DNA of 64,000 bases from Pseudobdellovibrionaceae bacterium (lineage in GTDB: Bacteria > Bdellovibrionota > Bdellovibrionia > Bdellovibrionales > UBA1609): NCBI GenBank assembly GCA_023954155.1, contig JAMLIO010000002.1, forward strand, positions 194,221 to 258,220. The letters run 5' to 3'. The position numbers were made by a program, and so were the translations under genes. Shown here piece after piece: positions 7,427-16,163 of the stretch. Numbering within the stretch: position 1 is the stretch's first letter; each line of letters opens with the position of its first letter. The notes under the pieces were generated by a model. It ran no database searches, was not told the origin of the DNA, and saw only the letters and a program-made list of their open reading frames with translations.

Positions 7427-9579
7427 GATTGATCCTCCTCAAAAAATTGTAGTCGAAAAACACTTAAAAGCATCAATGAAAAACTAAATGACATAGATAT
7501 GACAGCCCCCAAGGGCGAAAAGACGCCGTATAATGCTAAAGAGATTGTCACCACATTATACGCAAGAGCGGCAAGTCCTGTTTGAATCAAAACTTTCTTG
7601 TATTTACGAGCGTACTTTAAAAGAGCTAGAACTTGATTTAAATGTGGACGAGTAAAATAGATATCTACAGGAACCAACCCCGTAATGCGATGACCTAATC
7701 TTAAACTCACATCAGCATGAGCCAATGCTATCGTATCGTTGAGGCCGTCACCCAAAAAAGCACTGCGTGGTTTTATTAAAGCACTTTTGTCTTCTGGCGA
7801 GAGATTTCCTTTGTATTGAATGCGAGGATCAATGGAGGTATATCTGGCTTGGGCCTCAGGTGCGGAGTCCCCAGAAAGAATCTGTAACTCAAGCTGAGGA
7901 AAAAGTGTCAGAAGGTTTTTTAAGAAGTCTTTGGTGGTGGCATTGAAACTTTTTTGCAATAAAATATAACCCACAATCTGATTATTTACTGCCACATAAG
8001 TTTCATGAGGCCAAAGAGAAGGGTGCGCATTGACATTCTGGGTACGTAAAAAACTGGGACGACCTAAAAAGATATGATCGCCTTGGGGGGACCTAGCTTT
8101 AATACCCTGTCCTGGAATTTCTTTAAGGTCTTCTAGAGGCAGAGGAACAATAGCATCAAGTTCTTTTAGTTCCCTTAAAATGATATGTCTGGATTTAATA
8201 GAGAGTTCCTTTAAATATGGGAGAATAAAGTCGTTACTTTCAAAGGCCACAAATTGGGATTCCACATTTTCTAGGGTTCCAGTTTTATCAAAATAAAATC
8301 TTTGAATAGAACATAAATCTAAAAGGGCACCAGAACGTGAAAGTAAAATACCTTTGTTAAAAAGCGCAAAGTGAGCCCACCTCTTTGCTAGAGGTAAAAT
8401 GCTTGCAAAAAGACAGGGGCAAAAGATCAAGATGCCTACAAAAAAAGACTCAATGATCTGTGTCAGAGAGGCACCTCGATAAATATATGAGCCTGCAATC
8501 AATAAAGCTCCAGAAAAGGCCAGAAGCACTAAGCGTTGTTCTAATTTCATAAAAAAGCTTTGCAACTCTGTTTTATAACTTTCAGAAAGAAGAGCCTTTT
8601 CCGCCCAGGCATCAATCCTTCTTTGGCCTTGAGAAGAGGTGACGCGAATGAGCATCTCAGAGTTTGCAATGGCTCCTGCAAGCACGGTATCACCCATTTT
8701 TAAATTTATAGGAACATCTTCACCGCTCAGTAAGTGGTTGTTGATCTGTGCTGTTGAGCTTTCGAGTTGACCGTCTAAGGGCAGTGTTTGGTTCTCTTTA
8801 ATATGAATCAAATCTCCTGATCGCACTTGATGGGTATTTGCCAGAGTCCATTTTTTTTGTTTGAAAACTAAAACTTGATCCAGTTCGGGTTGAATTTGAA
8901 ATAGAATTTTAGATGTGGATTTATGAGCTAAAACGTTCTCAAGTTTTTTGGTTAAAAGTAAAACAGCTAAAATCATAGAACTTGAATCTGCATAAGAAGT
9001 AGACGCATGATTGACCAGTGAATATAGGGTCACACAAGTGGCGGCAACAGCTCCTATAAAAATAAAAAAGTCTAAAGTAAGCCATCGGCTGTGGATTAGG
9101 GCTCTAAGGCCAGATTGGGCATAAGGCCAAGCTCCTAACGCCACGGCAGGCAGTCCTAAGGCTGCTGAGGCTAAACTGAGGCCATAAATTTCGGATTCTG
9201 AAAGCCCACCCAGATAACTGGTCAGTCCTAACATAGAAGACCACATGGCCAAAAACCAAACCACACCGACTTGCACCCAAGTGATCTTTTGCGCTGCCTC
9301 ATTTTTTAAATTCTCATGGAAATGTTGCAGCCAATTTTGTGTTTGCTTTTTAATTCCAAAACCGATGTGTGAGACCTTTTCTTGAATCAGAGTATCTAAG
9401 GAGGTGGGGGCATGGAGGTCAGGCCGAGTCTTCACCAATAAAAGTTTTGTGGAATAATTCACTTGAGCAGAGCGGACACCATCCAGACGAGTGACAGATT
9501 TACTTATGCTTTTGGCACAAGTTGAACACCACATCCCAGAAATAAAATAGATCAGCTCATTTTCGACTTTAACAGCCAC
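7423..9579 (-). CDS. ccoI: CcoI/FixI-type copper-translocating P-type ATPase
   Basis: A 718-residue heavy-metal P1B ATPase. An N-terminal HMA domain carries GMWCSTC (about residues 15-21). A membrane CPC motif (FCPCLF), the phosphorylation motif DKTGTLE and the hinge motif GDGLNDT are all present. In cbb3-containing bacteria this protein (CcoI) delivers copper for the CcoN active site, and the gene here is divergent from ccoN. Two departures from the family pattern are visible. The actuator loop reads SGEDVP instead of TGES/TGEP, and no HP dipeptide appears where the nucleotide-binding SEHP motif is expected (the aligned segment reads SRHIIL). Confidence 0.88.
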   Translation of the reverse strand: MAVKVENELIYFISGMWCSTCAKSISKSVTRLDGVRSAQVNYSTKLLLVKTRPDLHAPTSLDTLIQEKVSHIGFGIKKQTQNWLQHFHENLKNEAAQKITWVQVGVVWFLAMWSSMLGLTSYLGGLSESEIYGLSLASAALGLPAVALGAWPYAQSGLRALIHSRWLTLDFFIFIGAVAATCVTLYSLVNHASTSYADSSSMILAVLLLTKKLENVLAHKSTSKILFQIQPELDQVLVFKQKKWTLANTHQVRSGDLIHIKENQTLPLDGQLESSTAQINNHLLSGEDVPINLKMGDTVLAGAIANSEMLIRVTSSQGQRRIDAWAEKALLSESYKTELQSFFMKLEQRLVLLAFSGALLIAGSYIYRGASLTQIIESFFVGILIFCPCLFASILPLAKRWAHFALFNKGILLSRSGALLDLCSIQRFYFDKTGTLENVESQFVAFESNDFILPYLKELSIKSRHIILRELKELDAIVPLPLEDLKEIPGQGIKARSPQGDHIFLGRPSFLRTQNVNAHPSLWPHETYVAVNNQIVGYILLQKSFNATTKDFLKNLLTLFPQLELQILSGDSAPEAQARYTSIDPRIQYKGNLSPEDKSALIKPRSAFLGDGLNDTIALAHADVSLRLGHRITGLVPVDIYFTRPHLNQVLALLKYARKYKKVLIQTGLAALAYNVVTISLALYGVFSPLGAVISMSFSFSLMLLSVFRLQFFEEDQS

Positions 9580-9604
9580 TGCAAAAATTCCTACATTGGG
9601 TTGA

Positions 9605-9635
9605 TTGACAGGTCTTATTTAATGTTGCATATAAT
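9605..9635 (+). promoter_or_regulatory. Sigma-70-type promoter of the cbb3 operon
   Basis: TTGACA at 9605-9610 and TATAAT at 9630-9635 are both perfect consensus hexamers, with a slightly long 19-bp spacer. Transcription would begin near 9642. That excludes translation starts at 9601 and 9622 for the oxidase gene and favours the ATG at 9718, leaving a leader of about 75 nt. Confidence 0.6.
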
Positions 9636-9643
9636 ATACAACA
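9623..9643. promoter_or_regulatory. Palindromic operator overlapping the cbb3 -10 box
   Basis: A 21-bp near-perfect palindrome of the form TGTTG-N11-CAACA, with 9 of 10 positions paired around a central A and a single C/C mismatch. It covers the -10 box of the rightward promoter and lies 44 bp before the leftward ccoI start. Its AT-rich TTGyATA/TATrCAA shape resembles Rrf2/NsrR-type sites more than an FNR box (TTGAT-N4-ATCAA). The NsrR-like protein encoded nearby is the obvious candidate ligand, which is an inference. Confidence 0.55.
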
Positions 9644-9717
9644 ATTCAATAAAAAACTGGGATCTGCAAAATTTATCAAAAGTTCCTATTTTGTATGACC
9701 ACTTCTGGGCGGTATTT

Positions 9718-11256
9718 ATGGATGTGACGTTAATTTTTCTTATTCTTACCTTTACCATTTCAGTATTAGGAATGCTGGCCTTCGTGGTGTCTCTCATTCA
9801 AAAGCAAGTTCTTGTCCCACCCTCGGCAGCACGTTCTATTTTTATAGATCAAAAAGTGGGACGAGTTGAGCTAGACCAAAGAACATCATTAAGTGAGCAG
9901 TGGAAATTCCTGGATCAGTCAGCAAAGATCCCCATTTTATTTTTTCTTGTCACCTCGGTGATATGGCTGGTGATAGGGTCTATTTTTGGACTTTTGGTTT
10001 CATTTAAATTCCATGCTCCAGATTTTTTAGGTACACAAGCTTTACTGACTTTTGGGAAATTAAGACCTCTGCATCTTAATATCATCACTTATGGTTGGTT
10101 AAGTCCTGCGGCTTTAGGTGTAGCTATGTGGCTTGTACCGCGCCTAACAAAGGTGCCTTTGCAAAATATTAAAACGCTTTTTGCTGCAGGTCTGATTTGG
10201 AATCTCGGCGTCATTTTGGGGTGCGTAGGTATTCTATATGGAGTGAGTGATGGGTTGGAATGGTTAGAGTTTTGGTGGCCCATAGATATTCTTCTGGCTG
10301 TTGCTGGGGCCATGATTGCCATTCCTCTTTTTAGAACAGTTTATTTAAGTACTGAAAAGCATCTGTATGTCACCATGTGGTACACCATTTGTGCGTTGAT
10401 TTGGTTTCCCGTACTTTTTGTGATCGCTAACTCTCATTTTTTACATTCAGGGGTTGAGCAGGCAATCACCAATTGGTGGTTTGCTCATAACGTACTTGGG
10501 CTTTGGGTGACACCACTTGGATTGGGAATTATTTATTATTTACTTCCTAAAATTACGGGACATCCTATTTTTTCTTATCAGCTTTCGTTATTTGGCTTTT
10601 GGGGTTTGGCTCTTTTTTATTCTCAAGTGGGAATGCACCATCTTTTGGGTGGTCCCATCCCAACATGGGTGGCCAATCTGTCAGTAGTCATGAGTGTGGG
10701 TATGGCCATACCTGTTGTGACTGTAGCCATCAATCACCATGTGTCTACATATAGACACTTTCATGTTTTAAAGGACTCTGTGGTTTTAAGGTTTATTGTG
10801 TTCGGAGCCATGTCTTATACTGTGAGTTCCTTGCAGGGATCGCTTCATTCTTTAAGAACATTTAATTACATCACTCACTTCACGCATTGGACAGTGTCTC
10901 ATGCACATCTTGGTCTGTATGGTTTTACCACCATGGTGCTTTTTGGTGGTATTTACTTTGCGCTCCCTCGTCTTGTGGGACGTGATTTTAAAAATCCACA
11001 GTTGCTCAATTGGCATTTTTGGATTGCTGCGATAGGTATTTTAGTTTACGCCATTGCATTGGGGATTGGTGGCTGGCTTCAAGGTGTGGAATTAAGAAAT
11101 GTGCATGGAACTTTTGAACACTCTGTGCGTTTAACTATGCCGTATCTGGTTTTACGAAGCGGGGGTGGAACGCTCATGCTCATCTCGCATATCTTAATGC
11201 TTTATAACGTCTTAAGTCTTCTATTTTCTAAAGACAAAAAGGAGCCTTTATCATGA
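9718..11256 (+). CDS. ccoN: cbb3-type cytochrome c oxidase subunit I with N-terminal CcoS-like segment
   Basis: About 512 residues from the ATG at 9718, the start chosen because the promoter lies at 9605-9635. Residues 1-50 (one membrane helix, then a segment around PPSAARSIFID) resemble the small assembly protein CcoS. The oxidase core follows. LRPLHLNIITYGW contains a low-spin haem His, WWFAHNVLGLW contains a copper-ligand His, HH occurs in MHHLLGG and INHHVS, and WTVSHAHLGLYGF provides the high-spin and low-spin haem His pair. It reduces oxygen with high affinity at the inner membrane. The stop overlaps ccoO by 4 bases. Confidence 0.88.
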   Translation: MDVTLIFLILTFTISVLGMLAFVVSLIQKQVLVPPSAARSIFIDQKVGRVELDQRTSLSEQWKFLDQSAKIPILFFLVTSVIWLVIGSIFGLLVSFKFHAPDFLGTQALLTFGKLRPLHLNIITYGWLSPAALGVAMWLVPRLTKVPLQNIKTLFAAGLIWNLGVILGCVGILYGVSDGLEWLEFWWPIDILLAVAGAMIAIPLFRTVYLSTEKHLYVTMWYTICALIWFPVLFVIANSHFLHSGVEQAITNWWFAHNVLGLWVTPLGLGIIYYLLPKITGHPIFSYQLSLFGFWGLALFYSQVGMHHLLGGPIPTWVANLSVVMSVGMAIPVVTVAINHHVSTYRHFHVLKDSVVLRFIVFGAMSYTVSSLQGSLHSLRTFNYITHFTHWTVSHAHLGLYGFTTMVLFGGIYFALPRLVGRDFKNPQLLNWHFWIAAIGILVYAIALGIGGWLQGVELRNVHGTFEHSVRLTMPYLVLRSGGGTLMLISHILMLYNVLSLLFSKDKKEPLS

Positions 11257-11840
11257 ATAAAGCCTATATTTTTGTGTTTGGCGGTACGAGTACCATCACT
11301 CTTTCTATTTTTTTATTTGTACTACTTCCTCGTTTGCAATTGATCCCCATTGATCGAGAGGCAATCAGTGCTCAGGCTCCTTATAGTGCTGATGAACTTA
11401 TGGGACGACAAGTTTATGTGGCACAAGGATGTGTGTACTGTCATACTCAGCAAGTCAGAGACCCTATAGCAGGAGCAGATAAACACTTTGGCTGGGGACG
11501 TGCGAGCATAGCATCAGATTATATTTATGATAAACCGCATCTGTTAGGAACAATGCGAACGGGGCCAGACCTGTCTAATATAGGTTCTCGACAACCCAGT
11601 TATGATTGGCAGCATCTGCATTTGTACAATCCACGCATTTTAGTCCAGTGGAGCATTATGCCAGGCTTTCCTTTTCTTTATAAAGTGTTGAAGTCCCCCA
11701 ATCGTCCACAAATGAAGGCCATCGCGGTTCCTGGTGAAGAGGGGACGTGGATTCTTCCTACACCTGAGGCGGAAAATTTAGTGGAGTATTTAATGAGTCT
11801 AAAAAGAGATCGCGACCCTTTTAAGGCCAGTGAGGAATAA
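11253..11840 (+). CDS. ccoO: cbb3-type cytochrome c oxidase subunit II (mono-haem)
   Basis: A 195-residue protein with one N-terminal membrane anchor (about residues 6-28) and one c-type haem site, GCVYCHTQQVR. The following residues DPIAG and LLGTMRTGPDLSNIG are typical of CcoO, and the axial Met is probably in WSIMPGFPF. It passes electrons to CcoN. The ATG overlaps the ccoN stop (ATGA), so the two are translationally coupled. Confidence 0.9.
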   Translation: MNKAYIFVFGGTSTITLSIFLFVLLPRLQLIPIDREAISAQAPYSADELMGRQVYVAQGCVYCHTQQVRDPIAGADKHFGWGRASIASDYIYDKPHLLGTMRTGPDLSNIGSRQPSYDWQHLHLYNPRILVQWSIMPGFPFLYKVLKSPNRPQMKAIAVPGEEGTWILPTPEAENLVEYLMSLKRDRDPFKASEE

Positions 11841-11846
11841 AAAGTG

Positions 11847-12500
11847 ATGTTTAAGCAAGATCGTTTAGAAAATGAGAAGAAAGACCCTCTTGAGGCTTCT
11901 TCATTGAAATTCATCAATATCCCTATAATGTTGATTTCACTACTTGTCGGGTTTGGAATCACTTACATTGCTTTAAAGACTCCCAATACATCTATGTTAG
12001 AAGGTGACAGCCGTACCGTTTCACCTTTAGCCAAGGAAGTGCCTATGAGCACACAAGAGAATGATGGAAACACAGAGGGTGTGGCTCCTCCACTGAGTCG
12101 AGAGTTAGATCTTGCGGAGTTGATGAAACGAGGCCAGCAAATTTACACCACCACCTGTCAGGCATGTCATCAAGCCAGCGGTGAAGGACTACCTGGAGTT
12201 TTTCCCCCTTTAAATGGAGCGGAGTGGGTCGGAGGTTCGGGTAAATGGGCTGTGGCCATTGCGCTAAATGGTGTCCAAGGGGAGATCACTGTCAAAGGAC
12301 AAAAGTTTCAAAGTATGATGCCAGGGTTTAGAAATCAATTCAGTGCGGAGGACATTGCCTCTGTGGTGACTTACATAAGAAGGTCCTTTGGCAATGACTT
12401 TGAACCTGTCACTGTAGAATTTGTGGAGTCATTTAAAAAAGACTTAAAAAAAGACATCTGGAACGGAGAAGCTGAGTTAAAAGCCCAAAATTGGGAGTAA
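11847..12500 (+). CDS. ccoP: cbb3 oxidase subunit III-like mono-haem cytochrome c
   Basis: About 217 residues from ATG 11847 (a GTG one codon earlier is equally possible; GAGGA precedes both). There is one membrane helix near residues 30-50, a linker, then a single cytochrome c domain with CQACHQASGEG and the axial-Met region MMPGF. Canonical CcoP has two haem c domains, and this one has only one CxxCH. It starts 6 bases after the ccoO stop in the same operon, so it most likely serves as the electron-input subunit. A separate soluble-type cytochrome function cannot be excluded. Confidence 0.8.
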   Translation: MFKQDRLENEKKDPLEASSLKFINIPIMLISLLVGFGITYIALKTPNTSMLEGDSRTVSPLAKEVPMSTQENDGNTEGVAPPLSRELDLAELMKRGQQIYTTTCQACHQASGEGLPGVFPPLNGAEWVGGSGKWAVAIALNGVQGEITVKGQKFQSMMPGFRNQFSAEDIASVVTYIRRSFGNDFEPVTVEFVESFKKDLKKDIWNGEAELKAQNWE

Positions 12501-12579
12501 GATCATTTTTTCTGTGGTGCAAAACCAAAGATAAAAAAGCAAGGTTTATAAAAAATCAATAAGGTGTACACTTAGTTCT

Positions 12580-13176
12580 ATGGACCCTTTGTTAAAAAAA
12601 ATTAAAAAGTGCACTTTGTGCAAAGCCCATTTACCCTTTGCTCCTCGTCCGATCTTAAACTTTTCTAAAACTTCTAAGATCATGATTATTGGACAAGCTC
12701 CTGGAATTAGGGCTCATGACACACAAACCCCTTGGAATGATCCTAGCGGCGACCGATTAAGATTATGGTTAGGAATAGACAAAGATCAATTTTATGATGC
12801 CAGCCTTGTGGCCATCGTGCCCATGGGGTTTTGTTATCCTGGTAAAGCCAAAACGGGGGATAAGCCCCCAAGACCAGAATGCGCCCCCAAATGGATGCCA
12901 GAGGTCCTAGAGCATTTAACAGAAGTAAAATATAAGTTTTTAATAGGACAGTACGCAGTCAAATATTTTTTAGGTGATAAAAAACCATTTAAGCTGACCG
13001 ACATCATTAAAGAATGGTCTCAAGGTAAGGACGGTCTGTTTATTTTACCTCATCCTTCGCCAAGAAATAATATTTGGCTCAAACAAAATCCTTGGTTTGA
13101 AAAAAAAGTTTTACCTGTGATTAAAAAAAATGTCACAAATCTTTTTGCAAAGGGCCGCAGTCGCTCGACTTTATGA
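12580..13176 (+). CDS. Uracil-DNA glycosylase superfamily protein (family-4-like, Fe-S)
   Basis: A 198-residue protein. Four cysteines at positions 11, 14, 85 and 101 match the spacing of the [4Fe-4S] ligands of family 4 uracil-DNA glycosylases. Motif 1 reads GQAPG (residues 38-42; GE-x-PG in characterised enzymes), and motif 2 reads HPSPRN near residue 157. Family 4 enzymes remove uracil from DNA at the start of base-excision repair. The Glu-to-Gln change in motif 1 and the GQAPGIRAH form point to a less studied subgroup, so the exact substrate is uncertain. Convergent with the following lipoprotein pseudogene. Confidence 0.78.
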   Translation: MDPLLKKIKKCTLCKAHLPFAPRPILNFSKTSKIMIIGQAPGIRAHDTQTPWNDPSGDRLRLWLGIDKDQFYDASLVAIVPMGFCYPGKAKTGDKPPRPECAPKWMPEVLEHLTEVKYKFLIGQYAVKYFLGDKKPFKLTDIIKEWSQGKDGLFILPHPSPRNNIWLKQNPWFEKKVLPVIKKNVTNLFAKGRSRSTL

Positions 13177-13183
13177 CTTTAAT

Positions 13184-14015
13184 CTATGGGCTGCTCACAA
13201 AATGTGATGAAGGAAGGGCGGGCCAGATTTCAATTTTGCTCCACGCGGTTCCATAGGATTCAAGAGCTTCAACACTTAAAATCACTTTGGCAAGATCGGG
13301 ATTGTACTTCGCCCAAAATCCATAACCACTTGTTAAAATACTTCGAGACATAGACCAGTCATAAGGGGCATATCCAAAGCCCAAGCGTCCCTTCGTTAAA
13401 GATCCATCGCAGCAGGTGGTCTTCGAGGTTAAGAGTCCAGAAGGTGTTGATCAAAGCCTCTACTTTGGGGTCTTTAAGTTGTTTGGTATGAGCAAAGTAC
13501 CATATTAGCTTTACAATGGGATATAAAAACTGTGCGCTAACTAAAGTGGATTCTATCCCGACAGAAAACTCACTCCCAGCTTGCGGAGCATCCAGCCACA
13601 TTCGATAGGGACGATCTAAGGTTTTTTCTGCTTGGTAAGCGGTGGTGAATCCTGATTCATTAAAGTCTATGGGGTAGTAAAACAAGTATTTATTTGTTGT
13701 GGTCAAGTGCTGTTCTGATAAGCTATAAATATTTACTAAGTCCATGAGCCATTTTTGATTTTGAGTTTCTAAGGCATAAATCAAAAAAGGACCAGTCGAA
13801 AGTTGAACATTATACAGAGGATATAAAGATTGAGGGTTGATGTTTTGCATATAGTTGGCAAAACTCTCTTGTTTCTGTTGCCACTCTTGATCTATAGAGT
13901 TTTGTTTTAATCCAGAAGACGATAGCTCCACCGTGAAAGGGTTGCCGCAATTTTGAAACAGTAACATTGTGGCTAAAGAGGCTATGATGATCACAAAAGT
14001 AGATCGGGTTCTCAT
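13184..14015 (-). pseudogene. Lipoprotein gene interrupted by a frameshift
   Basis: The 5' part (14015 down to about 13380) encodes a lipoprotein with lipobox FQNC and about 215 residues in one frame, ending at a TGA near 13359. The sense continues in the next frame (LGFGYAPYDWSMSRS...), which stays open to 13184. The two frames meet around 13379-13386 within gaagggacgcttgg, where a one-base change would join them into a protein of about 276 residues. The whole reads like an alpha/alpha-toroid-type protein (WIFNEG, WYFAHTKQ segments), but I cannot name it. It may be a recent pseudogene or a sequencing error. Confidence 0.65.
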
Positions 14016-14360
14016 TATTCAATTCTATTCATTTTACAATCTATAGCAATATCGGGTCTCGTTCTTAAGCCCTACTCAAAGGTGTGTGTGTCAGGTTTAT
14101 ACATAACCAAGAGAGCTTTATGGGAAATAAAGTCTTAGCACAGTAACAGGGGGAGCGTTGAACTTGGTATTGTATAGAACAACGTAACGTCGTCGTGTGG
14201 GGGGGGGGGATTGAGGGGTCTGGATTTGCTAGAGGCTGATCAGAGCCATTTTACCCAGTGCCGAGCCCATTTTTTTGTCATTTTCGCTTAAAAACTCATC
14301 GTTTTAAAGGCTTGTCGTTGACTTCAAAACCGAACAACTTTAACACTATAACTTCCAAAT
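14016..14360. other. Gene-free spacer before the tRNA
   Basis: No convincing open frame. It contains a run of ten Gs near 14200-14209 and a TTGACT at 14318 that could be part of a tRNA promoter, although no well-spaced -10 box accompanies it. Confidence 0.4.
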
Positions 14361-14437
14361 GGCGGGGTAGCTCAGCTGGTTAGAGCAGCGGAATCATAAT
14401 CCGCGTGTCGGGGGTTCAAGTCCCTCCCTCGCTACCA
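14361..14437 (+). tRNA. tRNA-Met (anticodon CAT), elongator type
   Basis: A 77-nt cloverleaf can be drawn: acceptor GGCGGGG pairs with CCTCGCT (two G-U pairs), the D-arm is in GCTCAGCTGGTTAGAGC, the anticodon stem GCGGA/TCCGC encloses loop ATCATAA with anticodon CAT, and the T-loop is TTCAAGT. CCA is encoded. The anticodon stem lacks the three G-C pairs of initiator tRNA, so it is elongator Met or, less likely, tRNA-Ile2 with modified C34. It marks the left edge of the accessory island. Confidence 0.92.
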
Positions 14438-14594
14438 TTCTTCGGCAATCGCAAAAAGTGAAATTAAATATTAACTAACCAAACTAAATAGTTGAAATTA
14501 CTAAAGGGGCTTGGGTCCCTTGGATGGAATATTTCAAAATCTTTCGGTGGATTTCGTGAGTTTGCTTCTTTTTTGCTTCTCGGATGCTTCTTGT

Positions 14595-14716
14595 GAGTAT
14601 AGGAAAAACAAACGCCCTTTTTAAGTCCAGGTCAAAACATAAGCGTTAATTATCAGAAGGTTTTCCTAGGTCCTTTGGCTAGTTTTTCGGCTTTTTTGCC
14701 AGAAGAGGGCTGTTAA
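14595..14716. repeat. 121-bp direct repeat, left copy
   Basis: This segment (from GAGTATAGGAAAAACAAACG to GGGCTGTTAA) recurs at 16164-16284 in the same orientation with about ten differences, one of them an indel. It begins 37 bases after the end of the leftward M23-like gene. No reading frame runs through it. The role is unknown. It could be a recombination site or a shared 3' untranslated cassette end. Confidence 0.85.
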
Positions 14717-14753
14717 AAAGTAAGATATTTTTTAATTTTTTTCATTTAAGTAT

Positions 14754-15371
14754 TTACGGTTGTACGGTAGGCACTAAACACGCAGACTCAAAATATCTAG
14801 GATCCCCAACGGTATAACCAGCGTTATTTAAGTGGCGGGCCATATCGATGGAGTCATTAAAAGCGGTGTTACCAAAGTCCTCGGGACATTCGGCTAAATC
14901 AGTACTATCATTGTTAATTTGTAATTCTATGCGGCCTTGCCCACCGCCATAATCGCCAACGGTGCCCAGTATGGTGCCGGGTACGACCGTGTCACCCACA
15001 TTCACGGCCACATTATCTACATGGTCATAAATTAATAAATACACCGAATTTTTTTTAGGTCTTACAAAAATTTCATAATCATTTTGCCCAGGACCGCCGC
15101 CATTAAATTCCACACGCGTGACGACTCCATTTGATGCTGAAAAAACTTGGGCAGTGGTACCTGAAACTATAATTTCATAGGCCGGGCTAAGTTGAGTTGA
15201 CATAAGCTCATACCCAAAAGCTAAAAATTCTTCAGTTAGGTCTGTGTCAACAAAGGGGGCCAAAAGTTCAGGAGGAGAGTGATCTTTAGTGGTTTTGTCT
15301 TTTTTGTTATTACAACCGGCTACGGCTAAACATAAAAAAAGACTTTTTATTAAAGAAACTTTTAAATTCAT
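14754..15371 (-). CDS. Lipoprotein with a degenerate M23/LytM-like domain
   Basis: A 205-residue protein with a lipoprotein signal (lipobox VAGC, Cys20) and a GGGGGATC ribosome-binding site. Residues about 75-160 follow the LytM pattern: YDHVDNVAVNVGDTVVPG, then GTVGDYGGGQG. In active M23 endopeptidases the next motif is HxH, but here it reads RIEL, so a zinc ligand pair is missing and catalysis is unlikely. Such inactive LytM domains usually act as regulators or wall-binding modules. The gene lies between the two 121-bp repeats. Confidence 0.65.
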   Translation of the reverse strand: MNLKVSLIKSLFLCLAVAGCNNKKDKTTKDHSPPELLAPFVDTDLTEEFLAFGYELMSTQLSPAYEIIVSGTTAQVFSASNGVVTRVEFNGGGPGQNDYEIFVRPKKNSVYLLIYDHVDNVAVNVGDTVVPGTILGTVGDYGGGQGRIELQINNDSTDLAECPEDFGNTAFNDSIDMARHLNNAGYTVGDPRYFESACLVPTVQP

Positions 15372-15396
15372 TTGATCCCCCCAAATGACAAAAAAA

Positions 15397-15615
15397 TTAA
15401 TGTTTACTGCCAGCGCCGCCAGCGTCCTGCATTTTTTTTAGTACAATTGCAATAGTGTTCGGATCTAGCCCCGCTTTTTTCATAAGGACTTTGGCTTTAG
15501 AAAAATCATCCGAGTCGATTGCATCAAAAAACTCATCTAACATGTCAACTTCAGCCATCTTTTCTAAAACCAAGGTTCCCTCAAAGTGCTGATCAATCAT
15601 GTTAAATGTATCCAA
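15397..15615 (-). CDS. Small acidic helical protein, unknown
   Basis: An open frame of 72 codons (TTG start at 15615, or ATG at 15600). The protein is helical and acidic (EFFDAIDSDDFSKAKVLMKKAG) and ends in a Gly/Ser/Lys tail. It lies 25 bases upstream of the M23-like lipoprotein gene on the same strand, so it may be its operon partner. No family is recognised, and the start codon and expression are uncertain. Confidence 0.5.
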   Translation of the reverse strand: MDTFNMIDQHFEGTLVLEKMAEVDMLDEFFDAIDSDDFSKAKVLMKKAGLDPNTIAIVLKKMQDAGGAGSKH

Positions 15616-15671
15616 TTCTTAAAAATAATTTAAAAAAGGGCAGAGGTAGAGACTGCCCTTTTAAAAGTATA

Positions 15672-16163
15672 TTAGAACTTATACTTTAAACCAACATTAA
15701 AGTTGGTGTAGTTTTCGCCTGAAACTAAATCAAGCGGACTTGGATCATAACTTAATCCTGAATTATCTAGATTTAGGTTATAATCAAGAACTCCAGTGAC
15801 GTAGAGGTTAGGAATAATTTTAACTTCAGCACCAAGACCAATTAAGGCCAAAATACTAGTTGATGAATCCGTGTCGCCCCAATACGAGTCCCTTACAGAT
15901 CTATAGGAGTAATTTAAACCGCCACGAAGAAGTAAACGCACAGGTCCTGCCGGTAAAACTTTATAATTTAAAATAACAGCTAAATCATTTTGGTCAAATT
16001 TTGCATCGTAGCCATAACCACCGTAGTAACCATAATTATAAGTGTCTTCAAACTCAGTAAAAATATATTGAAGTTCAATGTTTAATCTAGGGTTTAAATC
16101 ATAACCAAATGCAAAACCAAAAGAAAAAGTCGAATTAATATCAGAAATTGTAGTGTACGTGCC
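15672..16163 (-). pseudogene. C-terminal fragment of an outer-membrane beta-barrel protein
   Basis: An open frame extends from the edge of the 121-bp repeat (16163) to a stop at 15672, about 163 residues. It has alternating hydrophobic/polar beta strands (FGFAFGYDLNPRLNIELQY, LLRGGLNYSY) and ends ...NFNVGLKYKF, the terminal aromatic signature recognised by the BAM machinery. No start codon or signal peptide is available because the frame runs straight into the repeat. The 5' half of the gene has therefore been lost or replaced at the repeat boundary. Confidence 0.7.

Noticed and set aside
14361-14437. Initiator tRNA-fMet
   Set aside because: The anticodon stem lacks the run of three G-C pairs typical of initiators.
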